This document shows, piece by piece, positions 1 through 9,410 of a stretch of DNA of 64,000 nucleotides; within the stretch, counting starts at the first letter, position 1; each line of letters opens with the position of its first letter. The position numbers were made by a program, and so were the translations under genes. The notes under the pieces are model-generated. The model ran no database searches. It was not told where the DNA came from and worked only from the letters and a program-made list of their open reading frames with translations. This DNA is from Aquipseudomonas alcaligenes MRY13-0052 (lineage in GTDB: Bacteria; Pseudomonadota; Gammaproteobacteria; Pseudomonadales; Pseudomonadaceae): positions 186,001-250,000 of the forward strand of contig BATO01000001.1 of NCBI GenBank assembly GCA_000474255.1, written 5' to 3'.

Positions 1-1
1 C

Positions 2-667
2 CTCGACAGCAAGGTGCCGGAAACCCAGGCCCTGCTCGTCGACGCCCCGCGCCTGCACGACTACCTGGACGCCGAGTCCGTGGCCCACTTCGAAGGCCTC
101 AAGGCGCGTCTCGACGCAGTCGGCATCCGCTACGAGATCAACCAGAAGCTGGTGCGCGGGCTGGACTACTACAGCCGCACCGCCTTCGAATGGGTCACCG
201 ACAAGCTCGGCTCCCAGGGCACCGTCTGCGGCGGTGGTCGCTATGACGGCCTGATCACCCAGTTCGGCGGCAAGCCGACCCCGGGTGTTGGCTTCGCCAT
301 GGGCGTCGAGCGCCTGGTGCTGCTGCTGGAAACCCTGGAGCTGATCCCCGCCGAGCTCAACGCCCCGGCGCATGCCTTCATCTGCGCATTCGGCGAGCCT
401 GCCGAACTCGCGGCCCTGGCGCTGGCCGAGCAGCTGCGCGACGCCGTTCCCGGCCTGCGCCTGCTGGTCAACTCCGGTGCTGGCAGCTTCAAGAGCCAGT
501 TCAAGAAAGCCGACAAGAGCGGCGCGCGCTTCGCCCTGATCCTGGGTGAGGACGAACTGGCCAACCGCGTGGTAGGTTTCAAACCCCTGCGCGACGACAG
601 CGAACAACAGAACATCGCCTGGGACGCTCTCGCAGAGCGCCTGGCGGCCTGCATCGATCAGGCTTGA
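2..667 (+). CDS. hisS: Histidyl-tRNA synthetase, 3' part (cut by window edge)
   Basis: Charges tRNA-His with histidine in the cytoplasm. Only the C-terminal 221 or so codons are present and the frame is open through the left edge. Visible class II synthetase signatures are the histidine-binding stretch [12 protein letters not shown], the glycine-rich CGGGRYDGL, and motif 3 with its arginine in [14 protein letters not shown]. The remaining part is the anticodon-binding domain ending at the TGA at 665-667. It is followed after 25 bases by the YfgM-like gene, the usual Pseudomonas order hisS-yfgM-bamB-der. Identification is secure; the N-terminus cannot be assessed. Confidence 0.95.
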   Translation, partial: LDSKVPETQALLVDAPRLHDYLDAESVAHFEGLKARLDAVGIRYEINQKLVRGLDYYSRTAFEWVTDKLGSQGTVCGGGRYDGLITQFGGKPTPGVGFAMGVERLVLLLETLELIPAELNAPAHAFICAFGEPAELAALALAEQLRDAVPGLRLLVNSGAGSFKSQFKKADKSGARFALILGEDELANRVVGFKPLRDDSEQQNIAWDALAERLAACIDQA

Positions 668-692
668 GCCTTTAGAACATAGGAGTATTGGG

Positions 693-1337
693 GTGAGCAC
701 GCGTACCGAAGATGAAGAGCTGGCGGCGATCAAGGATTGGTGGCAGCGCAATGGCAAGCCCCTGCTCACCGGCGGCGCCCTCGCGCTGGTGGTGGTCTTC
801 GGCTGGCAGGCCTGGCAGAAGCACCAGACCAACCAGGCCCAGGGCGCGTCCCAGGTCTACCAGCAATTGCTGGAAACCGCGCTGAATCCGTCCGGCAAGC
901 CCGACGCCGGCAAGGTCGCCGAACTGGCCACCAAGCTCAAAACCGATTTCGGCGGTACCCACTACGCCCAGTACGGCAGCCTGTTCGTCGCCAAGGTGGC
1001 GGTCGAATCCGGCAAGCTCGATGACGCTGCCGCCGAACTCAAGGCCGTGGTGGACAAGCCTGCCGACGCCACCCTCGGCGAGCTGGCCCGTCAGCGCCTG
1101 GCCCGTGTCCTGGCTGCCCAGGGCAAGGTCGACGACGCGTTGAAGCTGCTCGAAGGCGATGCCAGCAAGTCCTACCTGGCCAGCCGTGAAGAACTGAAAG
1201 GCGATCTGCTGGTACAGCTGGGTCGTTCCGACGAGGCGCATGCCGCCTATGAGAAAGCCAAGGCCGCCCTGCCGGAAGATGCAGCGGTCGGTGGCTTGCA
1301 GATGAAGCTCGACGACCTGGCCAAAGGGGATGCGTGA
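693..1337 (+). CDS. YfgM/tetratricopeptide-like ancillary protein of the inner membrane
   Basis: 214 residues. A short cytoplasmic N-terminus (about 1-22) with several acidic residues is followed by one membrane segment at about 23-42, then a periplasmic region of helical tetratricopeptide-like repeats rich in Ala, Leu and Lys. This layout and the position between hisS and bamB match YfgM, which in E. coli associates with the SecYEG/PpiD periplasmic chaperone network. The start is GTG at 693, chosen because AGGAG lies at 681-685. Its end overlaps the bamB start by 8 bases, so the two are probably co-transcribed and translationally coupled. Confidence 0.85.
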   Translation: MSTRTEDEELAAIKDWWQRNGKPLLTGGALALVVVFGWQAWQKHQTNQAQGASQVYQQLLETALNPSGKPDAGKVAELATKLKTDFGGTHYAQYGSLFVAKVAVESGKLDDAAAELKAVVDKPADATLGELARQRLARVLAAQGKVDDALKLLEGDASKSYLASREELKGDLLVQLGRSDEAHAAYEKAKAALPEDAAVGGLQMKLDDLAKGDA

Positions 1338-2481
1338 CGTGATGCGCTGGAAATTTGCCGCACTGCTGGCCATGGCCGTTCTGGCCGCAGGTTGCAGCAG
1401 CAATAGCAAGAAGGAACTGCCGCCTGCCGAACTGCCCGACATCACCGAAGAGGTCCAGCTCAAAGAAGTCTGGAGCCGCTCCATCGGCGAAGGTCAGGGT
1501 GATTCTTACAACATGCTGGTCCCCTCCGTGGACGGCGATGTCATCTATGCCGGTGACGTCGAAGGCCTGGTGGTCGCCATCGACCGCATGAGCGGCGACA
1601 AGCTCTGGGAACAGGAGCTGGACCTGCCGGTATCCGGCGCGGTCGGTGCAGGCTACGGCCTGGTGCTGGTCGGTACCCTCAAGGGCCAGGTGATCGCCCT
1701 CGACGCCAGCACTGGCGAAGAGAAGTGGCGTGCCCGGGTCAACGGTGAAGTCCTCGCTCCGCCGGCCACCAACGGTGACGTGGTGGTGGTACAGACCCAG
1801 AACGACACCCTGTTCGGCTTCGACGCAGCGACCGGTGAGCAGCGCTGGATCTACGAAAACACCCCCGCCGTGCTGACCCTGCGTGGTACCGGTGCGCCGA
1901 TCGTGACCAACCGCCTGGCCGTTGCCGGCCTGTCGTCGGGCAAGGTCATCGCCCTCGACGTGCAACGCGGCCTGCCCATCTGGGAACAACGCGTCGCCGT
2001 GCCGCAAGGCCGTTCCGAGCTGGATCGCGTGGTCGACATCGACGGTGGCCTGCTGCTGTCCGGTGGCACCCTGTACGTCGCCACCTACCAGGGCCGCGTC
2101 GCGGGTCTGGACCTGGACAGCGGCCGTGTGCTTTGGCAGCGCGAAGCCTCCAGCTACGTGGGCGTTGCCCAGGGCTTCGGCAACGTCTACGTGAGCCAGG
2201 CCAGCGGCACCATCGAAGGCATCGACGAGCGTTCCTCCTCGGCGCTGTGGAGCAACGAATCCCTGGCCCGTCGCCAGCTTTCGGCTCCGGAAGTGTTCTC
2301 CAGCTACGTGGCTGTCGGCGACTTCGAAGGCTACCTGCACCTGCTGAGCCAGGTGGATGGTCACTTCGTGGGCCGCGAGAAGATCGACGGCGACGGCCTG
2401 CGTGCCCGTCCGCTGGTGATCGGCGACATGCTGTATGCCTTCGGAAACGGCGGGAAGCTGGTCGCGCTGACCATCCGCTAA
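1330..2481 (+). CDS. bamB: Outer membrane protein assembly factor BamB (lipoprotein)
   Basis: 383 residues. Lipoprotein of the BAM complex that inserts beta-barrel proteins into the outer membrane. The N-terminus has a hydrophobic signal with lipobox LAAGC, so lipidation at that cysteine is expected. The rest carries repeated PQQ-like beta-propeller blades, seen as recurring motifs such as GDKLWEQ, GEEKWRA, GEQRWIY and GRVLWQR. The ATG at 1330 overlaps the previous gene; a second ATG at 1342 would give a signal peptide four residues shorter and cannot be excluded. Followed by a strong terminator. Confidence 0.95.
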   Translation: MRDVMRWKFAALLAMAVLAAGCSSNSKKELPPAELPDITEEVQLKEVWSRSIGEGQGDSYNMLVPSVDGDVIYAGDVEGLVVAIDRMSGDKLWEQELDLPVSGAVGAGYGLVLVGTLKGQVIALDASTGEEKWRARVNGEVLAPPATNGDVVVVQTQNDTLFGFDAATGEQRWIYENTPAVLTLRGTGAPIVTNRLAVAGLSSGKVIALDVQRGLPIWEQRVAVPQGRSELDRVVDIDGGLLLSGGTLYVATYQGRVAGLDLDSGRVLWQREASSYVGVAQGFGNVYVSQASGTIEGIDERSSSALWSNESLARRQLSAPEVFSSYVAVGDFEGYLHLLSQVDGHFVGREKIDGDGLRARPLVIGDMLYAFGNGGKLVALTIR

Positions 2482-2498
2482 GCTGAAAAATAGTGTCC

Positions 2499-2536
2499 GG
2501 CCGCTGCCGTCTGACGGCAGCGGCCGTTGCGTTTTC
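2499..2536 (+). terminator. Rho-independent terminator after bamB
   Basis: Perfect 11-bp stem GGCCGCTGCCG / CGGCAGCGGCC (2499-2509 with 2515-2525) around loop TCTGA, followed by a T-rich tail GTTGCGTTTT. Lies between bamB and der. Confidence 0.8.
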
Positions 2537-2560
2537 TGAAATAACGAATTGGAGAGCCTC

Positions 2561-4039
2561 ATGGTTCCCGTAATTGCCCTGGTGGGCCGCCCGAACGTCG
2601 GCAAGTCCACCCTGTTCAACCGCCTGACCAAGACCCGCGACGCCATCGTCGCGGAGTACGCGGGGCTGACCCGTGACCGCCAATACGGCGAGGCGAAGTG
2701 GAACGGCCGCACCTTCATCGTCATCGATACCGGTGGTATCTCGGGTGACGAGCAGGGCATCGACGCGAAGATGGCCGAACAGTCCCTGCAGGCCATCGAA
2801 GAGGCCGATGCAGTGCTGTTCATGGTCGACTCCCGCGCCGGCATGAGCGCTGCCGATCAGTCCATCGCGGAGCACCTGCGCAAGCGCAACAAAAAGACCT
2901 ACCTGGTCGCGAACAAGGTCGACACCGTCGACCCGGACCTCGCCCGCGCCGAGTTCAGCCCCCTGGGCCTGGGCGACGCCCTGCCGATCGCCGCGGCCCA
3001 CGGGCGTGGCATCAGCCAGATGCTGCAGGAAGCCCTCGGCGAATTCCCCCGCGATGACGCGGCCGAGGAAGACGCTTCGCTCCAGGCCGAGGAGGTCGCC
3101 GAAGGCGAAGAACTCAGCCGCATCCCCGGGCCGAGCGAGAAGGACGGCATCAAGATCGCCATCATCGGTCGCCCCAACGTCGGCAAGTCGACGCTGGTCA
3201 ACCGCATGCTCGGCGAGGAGCGGGTCATCGTTTATGACCAGGCCGGCACCACACGCGACAGCATCTACATCCCCTTCGAGCGCAACGAAGAGAAGTACAC
3301 CCTGATCGACACCGCCGGCGTGCGCCGTCGCGGCAAGATCTTCGAAGCGGTCGAGAAGTTCTCGGTGGTCAAGACGCTGCAGGCGATCCAGGACGCCAAC
3401 GTGGTGATCTTCGTCATGGACGCCCGTGAAGGCGTGGTCGAGCACGACCTCAACCTGCTCGGCTTCGTGCTGGAAACCGGCCGCGCGCTGGTCATCGCCC
3501 TGAACAAGTGGGACGGCATGGAATCCGGTGAGCGCGACTACGTGAAGACCGAGCTGGAGCGCCGGCTGTTCTTCGTCGACTTCGCCGACATCCACTTCAT
3601 TTCCGCGCTGCATGGCACCGGTGTAGGCAACCTGTACAAGTCGGTGCAGGCGTCCTTCAAATCCGCCATCACCCGCTGGCCCACCAGCCGCCTGACCCAG
3701 ATCCTCGAAGGCGCGGTGCAGGAGCACCAGCCACCGCTGGTCAACGGTCGCCGCATCAAGCTGCGCTATGCCCACCTCGGGGGGGCCAACCCGCCGCTGA
3801 TCGTGATCCACGGCAACCAGGTCGAGTCGGTGCCCAAGTCGTACTCGCGCTACCTGGAGAACACCTACCGGCGCGTGCTGAAGCTGGTGGGTACGCCCAT
3901 CCGCATCGAGTACAAGGGGGGCGACAACCCCTTCGAGGGCAAGAAGAACACCCTCACCGACCGCCAGGTGAACAAGAAGCGCCGCCTCATGTCCCATCAC
4001 AAGAAGGCTGACAAGAAGCGCCGCGACAAGAACCGCTGA
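2561..4039 (+). CDS. der: Ribosome-biogenesis GTPase Der (EngA)
   Basis: 492 residues. Double-Era GTPase needed for 50S ribosomal subunit maturation. Two G domains in tandem are clear: each begins with the Walker A sequence GRPNVGKS (near residues 8 and 200), with G4 motifs NKVD in the first and NKWD in the second. A C-terminal KH-like domain ends in a very basic tail rich in Lys and Arg. The ATG at 2561 is preferred over an in-frame TTG at 2549 because GGAG sits at 2551-2554. Length equals the family norm. Confidence 0.97.
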   Translation: MVPVIALVGRPNVGKSTLFNRLTKTRDAIVAEYAGLTRDRQYGEAKWNGRTFIVIDTGGISGDEQGIDAKMAEQSLQAIEEADAVLFMVDSRAGMSAADQSIAEHLRKRNKKTYLVANKVDTVDPDLARAEFSPLGLGDALPIAAAHGRGISQMLQEALGEFPRDDAAEEDASLQAEEVAEGEELSRIPGPSEKDGIKIAIIGRPNVGKSTLVNRMLGEERVIVYDQAGTTRDSIYIPFERNEEKYTLIDTAGVRRRGKIFEAVEKFSVVKTLQAIQDANVVIFVMDAREGVVEHDLNLLGFVLETGRALVIALNKWDGMESGERDYVKTELERRLFFVDFADIHFISALHGTGVGNLYKSVQASFKSAITRWPTSRLTQILEGAVQEHQPPLVNGRRIKLRYAHLGGANPPLIVIHGNQVESVPKSYSRYLENTYRRVLKLVGTPIRIEYKGGDNPFEGKKNTLTDRQVNKKRRLMSHHKKADKKRRDKNR

Positions 4040-4055
4040 TTCTCGCAGCACCAGA

Positions 4056-4080
4056 AGAGGGCGCCCATGGGCGCCTTTTT
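4056..4080 (+). terminator. Rho-independent terminator after der
   Basis: GGCGCC-CATG-GGCGCC hairpin (about 4060-4075) followed by TTTTT at 4076-4080. Confidence 0.75.
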
Positions 4081-4196
4081 CATTTCTGTTGTTCCGGGCC
4101 TTTACGCAGCGCCACCCGGCACCGCTTTCATCTTGGTCACGAGCCCCGTCAGGCCTTAAGCTAGCCGCCATCCCCAGTCGCCAGCAGCCTGAAGAA

Positions 4197-5345
4197 ATGA
4201 TCGCCAGCAAGTTGCCCAACGTCGGCACCACCATCTTCACCCGCATGTCCCAGCTCGCCGCCGAAACCGGCGCCATCAACCTGTCCCAGGGCTTCCCGGA
4301 TTTCTCCGCCCCTGCCGCGTTGTGCGATGCGGTGGCCCGTCATATCGGCGCTGGCCACAACCAATACGCGCCCATGACCGGCCTGCCGGCGCTGCGCCAG
4401 CAGGTGGCCGCCAAGGTCGCGACCTTCTACGGTCGCAAGGTGGATGTCGACACCGAGGTCACGGTCACCCCTGGCGCCACCGAAGCGATCTTCTGTGCCA
4501 TCCAGGCGGTGGTGCGCGCCGGTGACGAGGTCATCGTCCTCGACCCCTGCTACGACAGCTACGAGCCGTCCGTGGAGCTGGCCGGTGGACGTTGCGTGCA
4601 TGTGCCCCTGGCCCTGCCGGGCTTCGCCATCGACTGGCAGCGCATGACCGACGCCCTCAGCGACCGCACCCGGATGATCATCCTCAACAGCCCGCACAAC
4701 CCCAGCGGTGCACTGATCTCCCGCGCCGAGCTGGACCAGTTGGCGGCGCTGATCCGTGGCCGTGACATCTACCTGGTGTCCGACGAGGTCTACGAGCACC
4801 TGGTGTTCGACGGCCAGGCCCATGTCAGCGTGCTGTCCCACGACGAGCTCTACGCCCGCGCCTTCGTGGTCAGCTCCTTCGGCAAGACCTACCACGTCAC
4901 CGGCTGGAAGACCGGCTACGTGGTCGCGCCACCGGCGCTTTCCGCCGAGCTGCGCAAGGTGCACCAGTACGTCAACTTCTGCGGCGTCACCCCGCTGCAA
5001 TGGGCGCTGGCCGATTTCATGGCCGACCACCCGGAGCACCTCACCGAGCTCCCCGGCTTCTACCAGGCCAAGCGCGACCTGTTCTGCGACCTGCTGGCCG
5101 GCTCCCGCTTCGGCTTCACCCGCGCCGCCGGCACCTACTTCCAACTGGTGGACTACAGCGCCATCCGCCCCGAGCTGGACGATGTGGCCATGGCCGAATG
5201 GCTGACCCGTGAACATGGCGTTGCCGCCATTCCCGTGTCGGTGTTCTACCAGAGCGCCCCGCGCGACCTGCGTCTGGTGCGCTTCTGCTTCGCCAAACGT
5301 GAGGAGACGCTGCGCCAGGCAGCGGAAAAACTATGCGCGATCTGA
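4197..5345 (+). CDS. PLP-dependent aminotransferase, methionine/glutamine type (YbdL/MtnE-like)
   Basis: 382 residues, fold type I class I/II aminotransferase. The Schiff-base lysine is K230 in SFGKTYHVTGWKTGY; the phosphate-binding and substrate loops NLSQGFPDF and NSPHNPSGA are also present. These are typical of methionine aminotransferase YbdL and glutamine transaminase K. The ATG at 4197 is chosen because homology-like sequence (SKLPNVGTTIF) begins right there; an upstream in-frame ATG at 4089 lies in sequence resembling non-coding DNA. It overlaps the omega-amidase gene by 13 bases. The pair is known to act in tandem: transamination of 2-oxoacids with glutamine, then hydrolysis of the 2-oxoglutaramate product, for example in methionine salvage. 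Confidence 0.88.
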   Translation: MIASKLPNVGTTIFTRMSQLAAETGAINLSQGFPDFSAPAALCDAVARHIGAGHNQYAPMTGLPALRQQVAAKVATFYGRKVDVDTEVTVTPGATEAIFCAIQAVVRAGDEVIVLDPCYDSYEPSVELAGGRCVHVPLALPGFAIDWQRMTDALSDRTRMIILNSPHNPSGALISRAELDQLAALIRGRDIYLVSDEVYEHLVFDGQAHVSVLSHDELYARAFVVSSFGKTYHVTGWKTGYVVAPPALSAELRKVHQYVNFCGVTPLQWALADFMADHPEHLTELPGFYQAKRDLFCDLLAGSRFGFTRAAGTYFQLVDYSAIRPELDDVAMAEWLTREHGVAAIPVSVFYQSAPRDLRLVRFCFAKREETLRQAAEKLCAI

Positions 5346-6127
5346 CCACGTTGCCCGACCTCAAGCTGGCCCTGGTGCAAAGCACCCTGGTCTGGCACGA
5401 CGCCGCTGCCAACCGCAGCCACTTCGAGGTGCTGCTGGAACAGGCCCGTGGCGCCGACCTGGTGGTGCTGCCGGAGATGTTCACCACCGGCTTCTCCATG
5501 GATTCGGCCACCCTCGCCGAGGAGGAAGAGGGCGTCACCTACGCCTGGCTGCGCGAGCAGGCCCGGCGCATCGATGCCGTGGTCACCGGCAGCCTGATCA
5601 TCCGCGCCGCCGACGGCAGCCATCGCAACCGCCTGCTCTGGGCGCGCCCCGACGGCGAAGTGCTGCACTACGACAAGCGCCACCTGTTCCGCATGGCCGG
5701 CGAGCACAAGCACTACACCCCGGGCGAGACCCAGGCGCTGTTCGAGCTCAAGGGCTGGCGGGTGCGCCCGCTGGTCTGTTACGACCTGCGCTTCCCGGTC
5801 TGGAGCCGTGATCCCCACGACACCGACCTGCTGCTCTACACCGCTAACTGGCCCGCCGCGCGTCGTCATCACTGGAACCGCCTGCTGCCGGCACGGGCCA
5901 TCGAGAACCTCTGCTACGTGGCAGCGGTTAACCGCGTCGGCGAGGACGGCAAGGGCCATCCCTACAGTGGTGACAGCCAGGCCTTGGACTTTCAGGGCGA
6001 GACGCTGCTCGATGCCGCCGCGCAGGAGGGCGTATTCAGCGTCACCCTCAGCGCCAGCGCCCTGGCCAGCTACCGCGAGCGCTTCCCCGCGCACCTGGAT
6101 GCGGACGGCTTCACCCTGACCCTTTGA
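5333..6127 (+). CDS. Omega-amidase, nitrilase superfamily (YafV/NIT2-like)
   Basis: 264 residues. Predicted to hydrolyse 2-oxoglutaramate or 2-oxosuccinamate to the 2-oxoacid and ammonia in the cytoplasm. The nitrilase catalytic triad is visible: E48 in LPEMFTTGF, K115 in DKRHLF and C149 in VCYDLRFP. The ATG lies inside the end of the upstream aminotransferase gene (13-base overlap), indicating coupled translation. Overlap and context support a glutamine transaminase plus omega-amidase module rather than a general nitrilase. Confidence 0.88.
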   Translation: MRDLTTLPDLKLALVQSTLVWHDAAANRSHFEVLLEQARGADLVVLPEMFTTGFSMDSATLAEEEEGVTYAWLREQARRIDAVVTGSLIIRAADGSHRNRLLWARPDGEVLHYDKRHLFRMAGEHKHYTPGETQALFELKGWRVRPLVCYDLRFPVWSRDPHDTDLLLYTANWPAARRHHWNRLLPARAIENLCYVAAVNRVGEDGKGHPYSGDSQALDFQGETLLDAAAQEGVFSVTLSASALASYRERFPAHLDADGFTLTL

Positions 6128-6139
6128 TCCTCGCGCATG

Positions 6140-6170
6140 CTCGGCACCCGAAGGTGCCGAGTTCCTCTCC
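6140..6170 (+). terminator. Rho-independent terminator after the omega-amidase gene
   Basis: Perfect 9-bp stem CTCGGCACC / GGTGCCGAG (6140-6148 with 6153-6161) with a CGAA tetraloop, followed by a pyrimidine-rich but not T-pure tail. Confidence 0.6.
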
Positions 6171-6366
6171 TGCCTCGACCGCAGCCTGCCAGTGGGTCAG
6201 CTCCCTGCCTGGCGCCTAAGACGCGTCTGAATTCAGCCTCGTTTCTTTTACTTCCCCTGCGGCCTGCCCCTAGCATGGCGTCGCCGGCCACTACTCATTC
6301 TGTCAATCCCTTGGCGCGCTGCACTGTGAAGAGCTCGCAAGGCGTGCTGCTGACCAGGAATTCTTC

Positions 6367-9294
6367 ATGCCGACGTTCCGCTTGAACCCACTCAGTCGTT
6401 CCACTCGCACCTGGATCGCCAGCCTTGGCCTGGCGGCGCTCCTCCCCCTGGGCGTCCAGGCACATTCGGGCCACTCCCCCGACGACGCTCCGGTACCCCA
6501 GGTGCTGGATACCCAGACGGGGCATTTCATCGAACTCTCCAGCCTCCTTTCCGCCCGGACCTTGAGCGCCGTCGCGCCAAGGGGAACCGAGCAGTTGCGC
6601 AGTGCCACCGGCCTCAACCTCTCGGGGCTGGCCCTGGAGAGTGCGGAGACATTTGACGATCTCAAGGTGTATACCGGCGGGGCGTTTTCCGGGGTGGGCG
6701 CACGCACGCTGCAACCCGTCGATGACGTCATCGTGGTCGCCCGCCAGGATGGCAGTTTCATTGCCTTGCTGCCCGAATCCAACATCGTCATCCGCTGCGA
6801 AGCATCGGGGCAGCAGACCCTCACGCGCTACGACGCAAGTCACACTCACCCTCCCGCCTCGCGTGACTACGTAGAGGATCCGCAAGCCGATCTGCCCCAT
6901 GAAGTGCAATCCTTCTCCGGAGCCCGCAGCTACCTGGTTGACCGCAATGCCAATGGCGAGATCGTCGTTGATGTCCTGGCTGGCTTCTCCCGCAAAGCCG
7001 TCAAATACATCGGCGACCATGAGGCCTATGCGCTCGCACAGATCGCCTCGGTCAACCTGGCTTTGAAGAACTCCAAGGTCGAGGGCGTGCGCCTTCGCCT
7101 CGTGGGTACCCAGGTCATCGAGAGCGAACATTCGATCACCAGGGAAACGCTGCACAAGTTGAACGTCCTGTTCGCCGACGGCATGCGCCAATACGGGCCT
7201 GACCTCGTTACCGGTTTCTTCAGCGGCATCACGGGCGAAGACACAATGCTGGGCTGGGGCAACATCCGTGGCCGCTATTCCATCAACGTGATCACCTCGC
7301 CCACCACCTTCCGCCACGAGGTCGGGCATAACATCGGCGCCAACCACTGTCCGGAAGGCGATGGCTACCACTACGGCTATCACAACGGTCGCGTCGGAAC
7401 CATCATGTGCGGCAACCAGGTCAACTACTTCTCCAACCCGGATCTGAAGGATCGGATGGGCGTGCCGCTGGGCCATCCGGAGATGGCCAACGTGGCCCGG
7501 CTCTGGCGCGAGAACAGCGCACGGATGTCCGCCTACAGCCCCTCCGTGGTTCCGCTGGAAACCGAGCGTGCAACCAAGTTCCTGGAAGAGCGCGTCACGC
7601 TGGATCGAAATGAATGGCGATATTTCCCCATCGACGTACCGGCAGGGACCGAGCGCCTGGCGTTCGCCGCCAACCATGGCGCGGGCCATGAGATCCACGG
7701 GCGCATTCAGCTCTACCTCCGCTATGGCCAGCAGCCGACCGCTACCCAATATGACGAGCGATCGATCATGGCGGCTGGCGTGGCCCTGGGGGTCAAGGAC
7801 CCCAGGCCCGGGCGCTGGTACCTGGCCATGAGAGTGCAAGACAACCGCACGGCGACCGACCAGGTGCTCGAAGGTCATGCGTTCTCCAGGAAGCAGGACA
7901 CGGTAGAGGCGCGCTACCTCCGCCTTGTCGCCAAGTCGGCGATCGACGGTGGCAAAGCCGCCAGCATCTCCGAACTCCACCTGGCCAATGCCGATGGACG
8001 CTCGTTGCCGCGTGATCAGTGGCGCGTGATCTCGTCCAAGGGCTACAAGCCTGAAAATGCCATCGATGGCGGAACCAATACCTACTGGTATTCCTCGTCC
8101 AAGGAGAACTATCCGTACGACTTCGTCATCGACCTTGGAGCTCCCGAGCGTTTCTCCCAGTTGCATTACCTCCCGCGTCAGGCCAGCGGCCTTTTCGGCA
8201 ACATCAAGGACTACGAAGTGCACGCCGGTGATCGGCCAGATGGCGACTGGACCTTGTTGGCCGAGGGCCAGTTCACAGCAGACAACCTGGTCAAGCTCGC
8301 CAGCCTGAAACCGGTCAGCGCCATCCTGCCGCCGGTGGCGCAGATCAGCGGCCCGGCATCGGCCAGCGCGGGTGATACGGTTCGTCTGGACGCCTCCGCA
8401 TCCAGCGATCCGCAGGGCAGCGTGCTCAGCTACACCTGGTCGGCCTCGCCCAAGCTGGACTTCAGCTTCGATGGCCCCCGGGTTTCCTTCAAGGCTCCGG
8501 CACTCGACAAGGACACCCGCTTCACCTTCGAGCTGGCTGTGAGCAACGGCAAGCACACGGTACGCAAGGCCCACCCGGTACTGGTGAAGGCCGGCATCAC
8601 GGGGTCACCGACCTGCCATACCGCGTGGAGCGCGACATCCGACTACGTGTCGGGCAGCAAGGTGCAGAGGAAGGGGCGCACCTACGAGGCGCGCTGGTGG
8701 ACCCGGGGTAACGAGCCGGGTGACCCGGCGTTCACCGGGCCGGATGGCAGCGGCAAGGTCTGGCGCGACCTGGGGGCCTGCAGTGGTACCGGCACCGAGA
8801 CCCCGGAGAACCCGCCTGCAGTCCTGCCGCCCGTGGCGCGCATTTCCGGCCCTTCCATGGCCACTGCCGGCAGTGAGGTCCGCCTGAGTGCCGCCGCCTC
8901 CACCGATCCGGCCAACCTGCCGTTGACCTACCGCTGGAGCGTGAGCCCGCAGGTTTCCATCAAGGCGAGTGGTGCCAACCTGACGTTCGTAGCGCCGTTG
9001 CAGGACCAGGAGGTGGCTTACCGCTTCACCCTGACTTTGAGCAATGGGCAGAAAGAGGCGACCCGCACCCACGAGGTGAAGGTCGGCGCCCAGGTCATCG
9101 AGCAGCCGGGTACGGGCCGCTGTGCCAAGCCCTGGAGCGCCGATGAGGCTTATTGGGAAGGTAGCGGGGTGACCCACAATGGCCGTCTCTATACCGCGCG
9201 TTGGTGGAACCGTGGCTCTGAGCCGGGCAATCCGGAGTACACCGGAGCGGACGGCAGCGGCAAGGTGTGGCGCGACGAGGGCGCCTGCAACTGA
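6367..9294 (+). CDS. Large exported metzincin-type zinc metalloprotease with discoidin-like, PKD and chitin-binding-like modules
   Basis: 975 residues. The N-terminal signal peptide (about 1-33) ends VQAHS. The catalytic domain has the extended zinc motif HEVGHNIGANH at 317-327 (ligands H317, H321, H327, base E318) and a Met-turn at M347 in GTIMC, which is the metzincin signature of reprolysin-like peptidases. Downstream I see a probable F5/8 discoidin-like domain (about 515-645), a PKD-like domain (about 655-745), a CBM5/12-like module (about 750-800), then a second PKD-like domain and a second CBM5/12-like module to the C-terminus. The two CBM modules share YEARWW/YTARWW, EPG(D/N)P and DGSGKVWRD. 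Shine-Dalgarno AGGA at 6356. No neighbouring secretion genes; type II secretion is inferred. Substrate unknown. Confidence 0.85.
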   Translation: MPTFRLNPLSRSTRTWIASLGLAALLPLGVQAHSGHSPDDAPVPQVLDTQTGHFIELSSLLSARTLSAVAPRGTEQLRSATGLNLSGLALESAETFDDLKVYTGGAFSGVGARTLQPVDDVIVVARQDGSFIALLPESNIVIRCEASGQQTLTRYDASHTHPPASRDYVEDPQADLPHEVQSFSGARSYLVDRNANGEIVVDVLAGFSRKAVKYIGDHEAYALAQIASVNLALKNSKVEGVRLRLVGTQVIESEHSITRETLHKLNVLFADGMRQYGPDLVTGFFSGITGEDTMLGWGNIRGRYSINVITSPTTFRHEVGHNIGANHCPEGDGYHYGYHNGRVGTIMCGNQVNYFSNPDLKDRMGVPLGHPEMANVARLWRENSARMSAYSPSVVPLETERATKFLEERVTLDRNEWRYFPIDVPAGTERLAFAANHGAGHEIHGRIQLYLRYGQQPTATQYDERSIMAAGVALGVKDPRPGRWYLAMRVQDNRTATDQVLEGHAFSRKQDTVEARYLRLVAKSAIDGGKAASISELHLANADGRSLPRDQWRVISSKGYKPENAIDGGTNTYWYSSSKENYPYDFVIDLGAPERFSQLHYLPRQASGLFGNIKDYEVHAGDRPDGDWTLLAEGQFTADNLVKLASLKPVSAILPPVAQISGPASASAGDTVRLDASASSDPQGSVLSYTWSASPKLDFSFDGPRVSFKAPALDKDTRFTFELAVSNGKHTVRKAHPVLVKAGITGSPTCHTAWSATSDYVSGSKVQRKGRTYEARWWTRGNEPGDPAFTGPDGSGKVWRDLGACSGTGTETPENPPAVLPPVARISGPSMATAGSEVRLSAAASTDPANLPLTYRWSVSPQVSIKASGANLTFVAPLQDQEVAYRFTLTLSNGQKEATRTHEVKVGAQVIEQPGTGRCAKPWSADEAYWEGSGVTHNGRLYTARWWNRGSEPGNPEYTGADGSGKVWRDEGACN

Positions 9295-9410
9295 TGGGCG
9301 GGATGGCCGGGTGATACTGGCCGCCCCTTCATCCGGGGTCGCCCGATGCCGGGCGGCTCCGTATCATGGCGCTCCTCGTCCTTCTTCTACGTTACCCACA
9401 GGAGCCCGAT

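Noticed and set aside
6367-9294. Metalloprotease considered as a serralysin (RTX type) protease
   Set aside because: No GGxGxDxxx calcium repeats; an N-terminal signal peptide and CBM/PKD tail point to a Sec-type II route rather than type I secretion.
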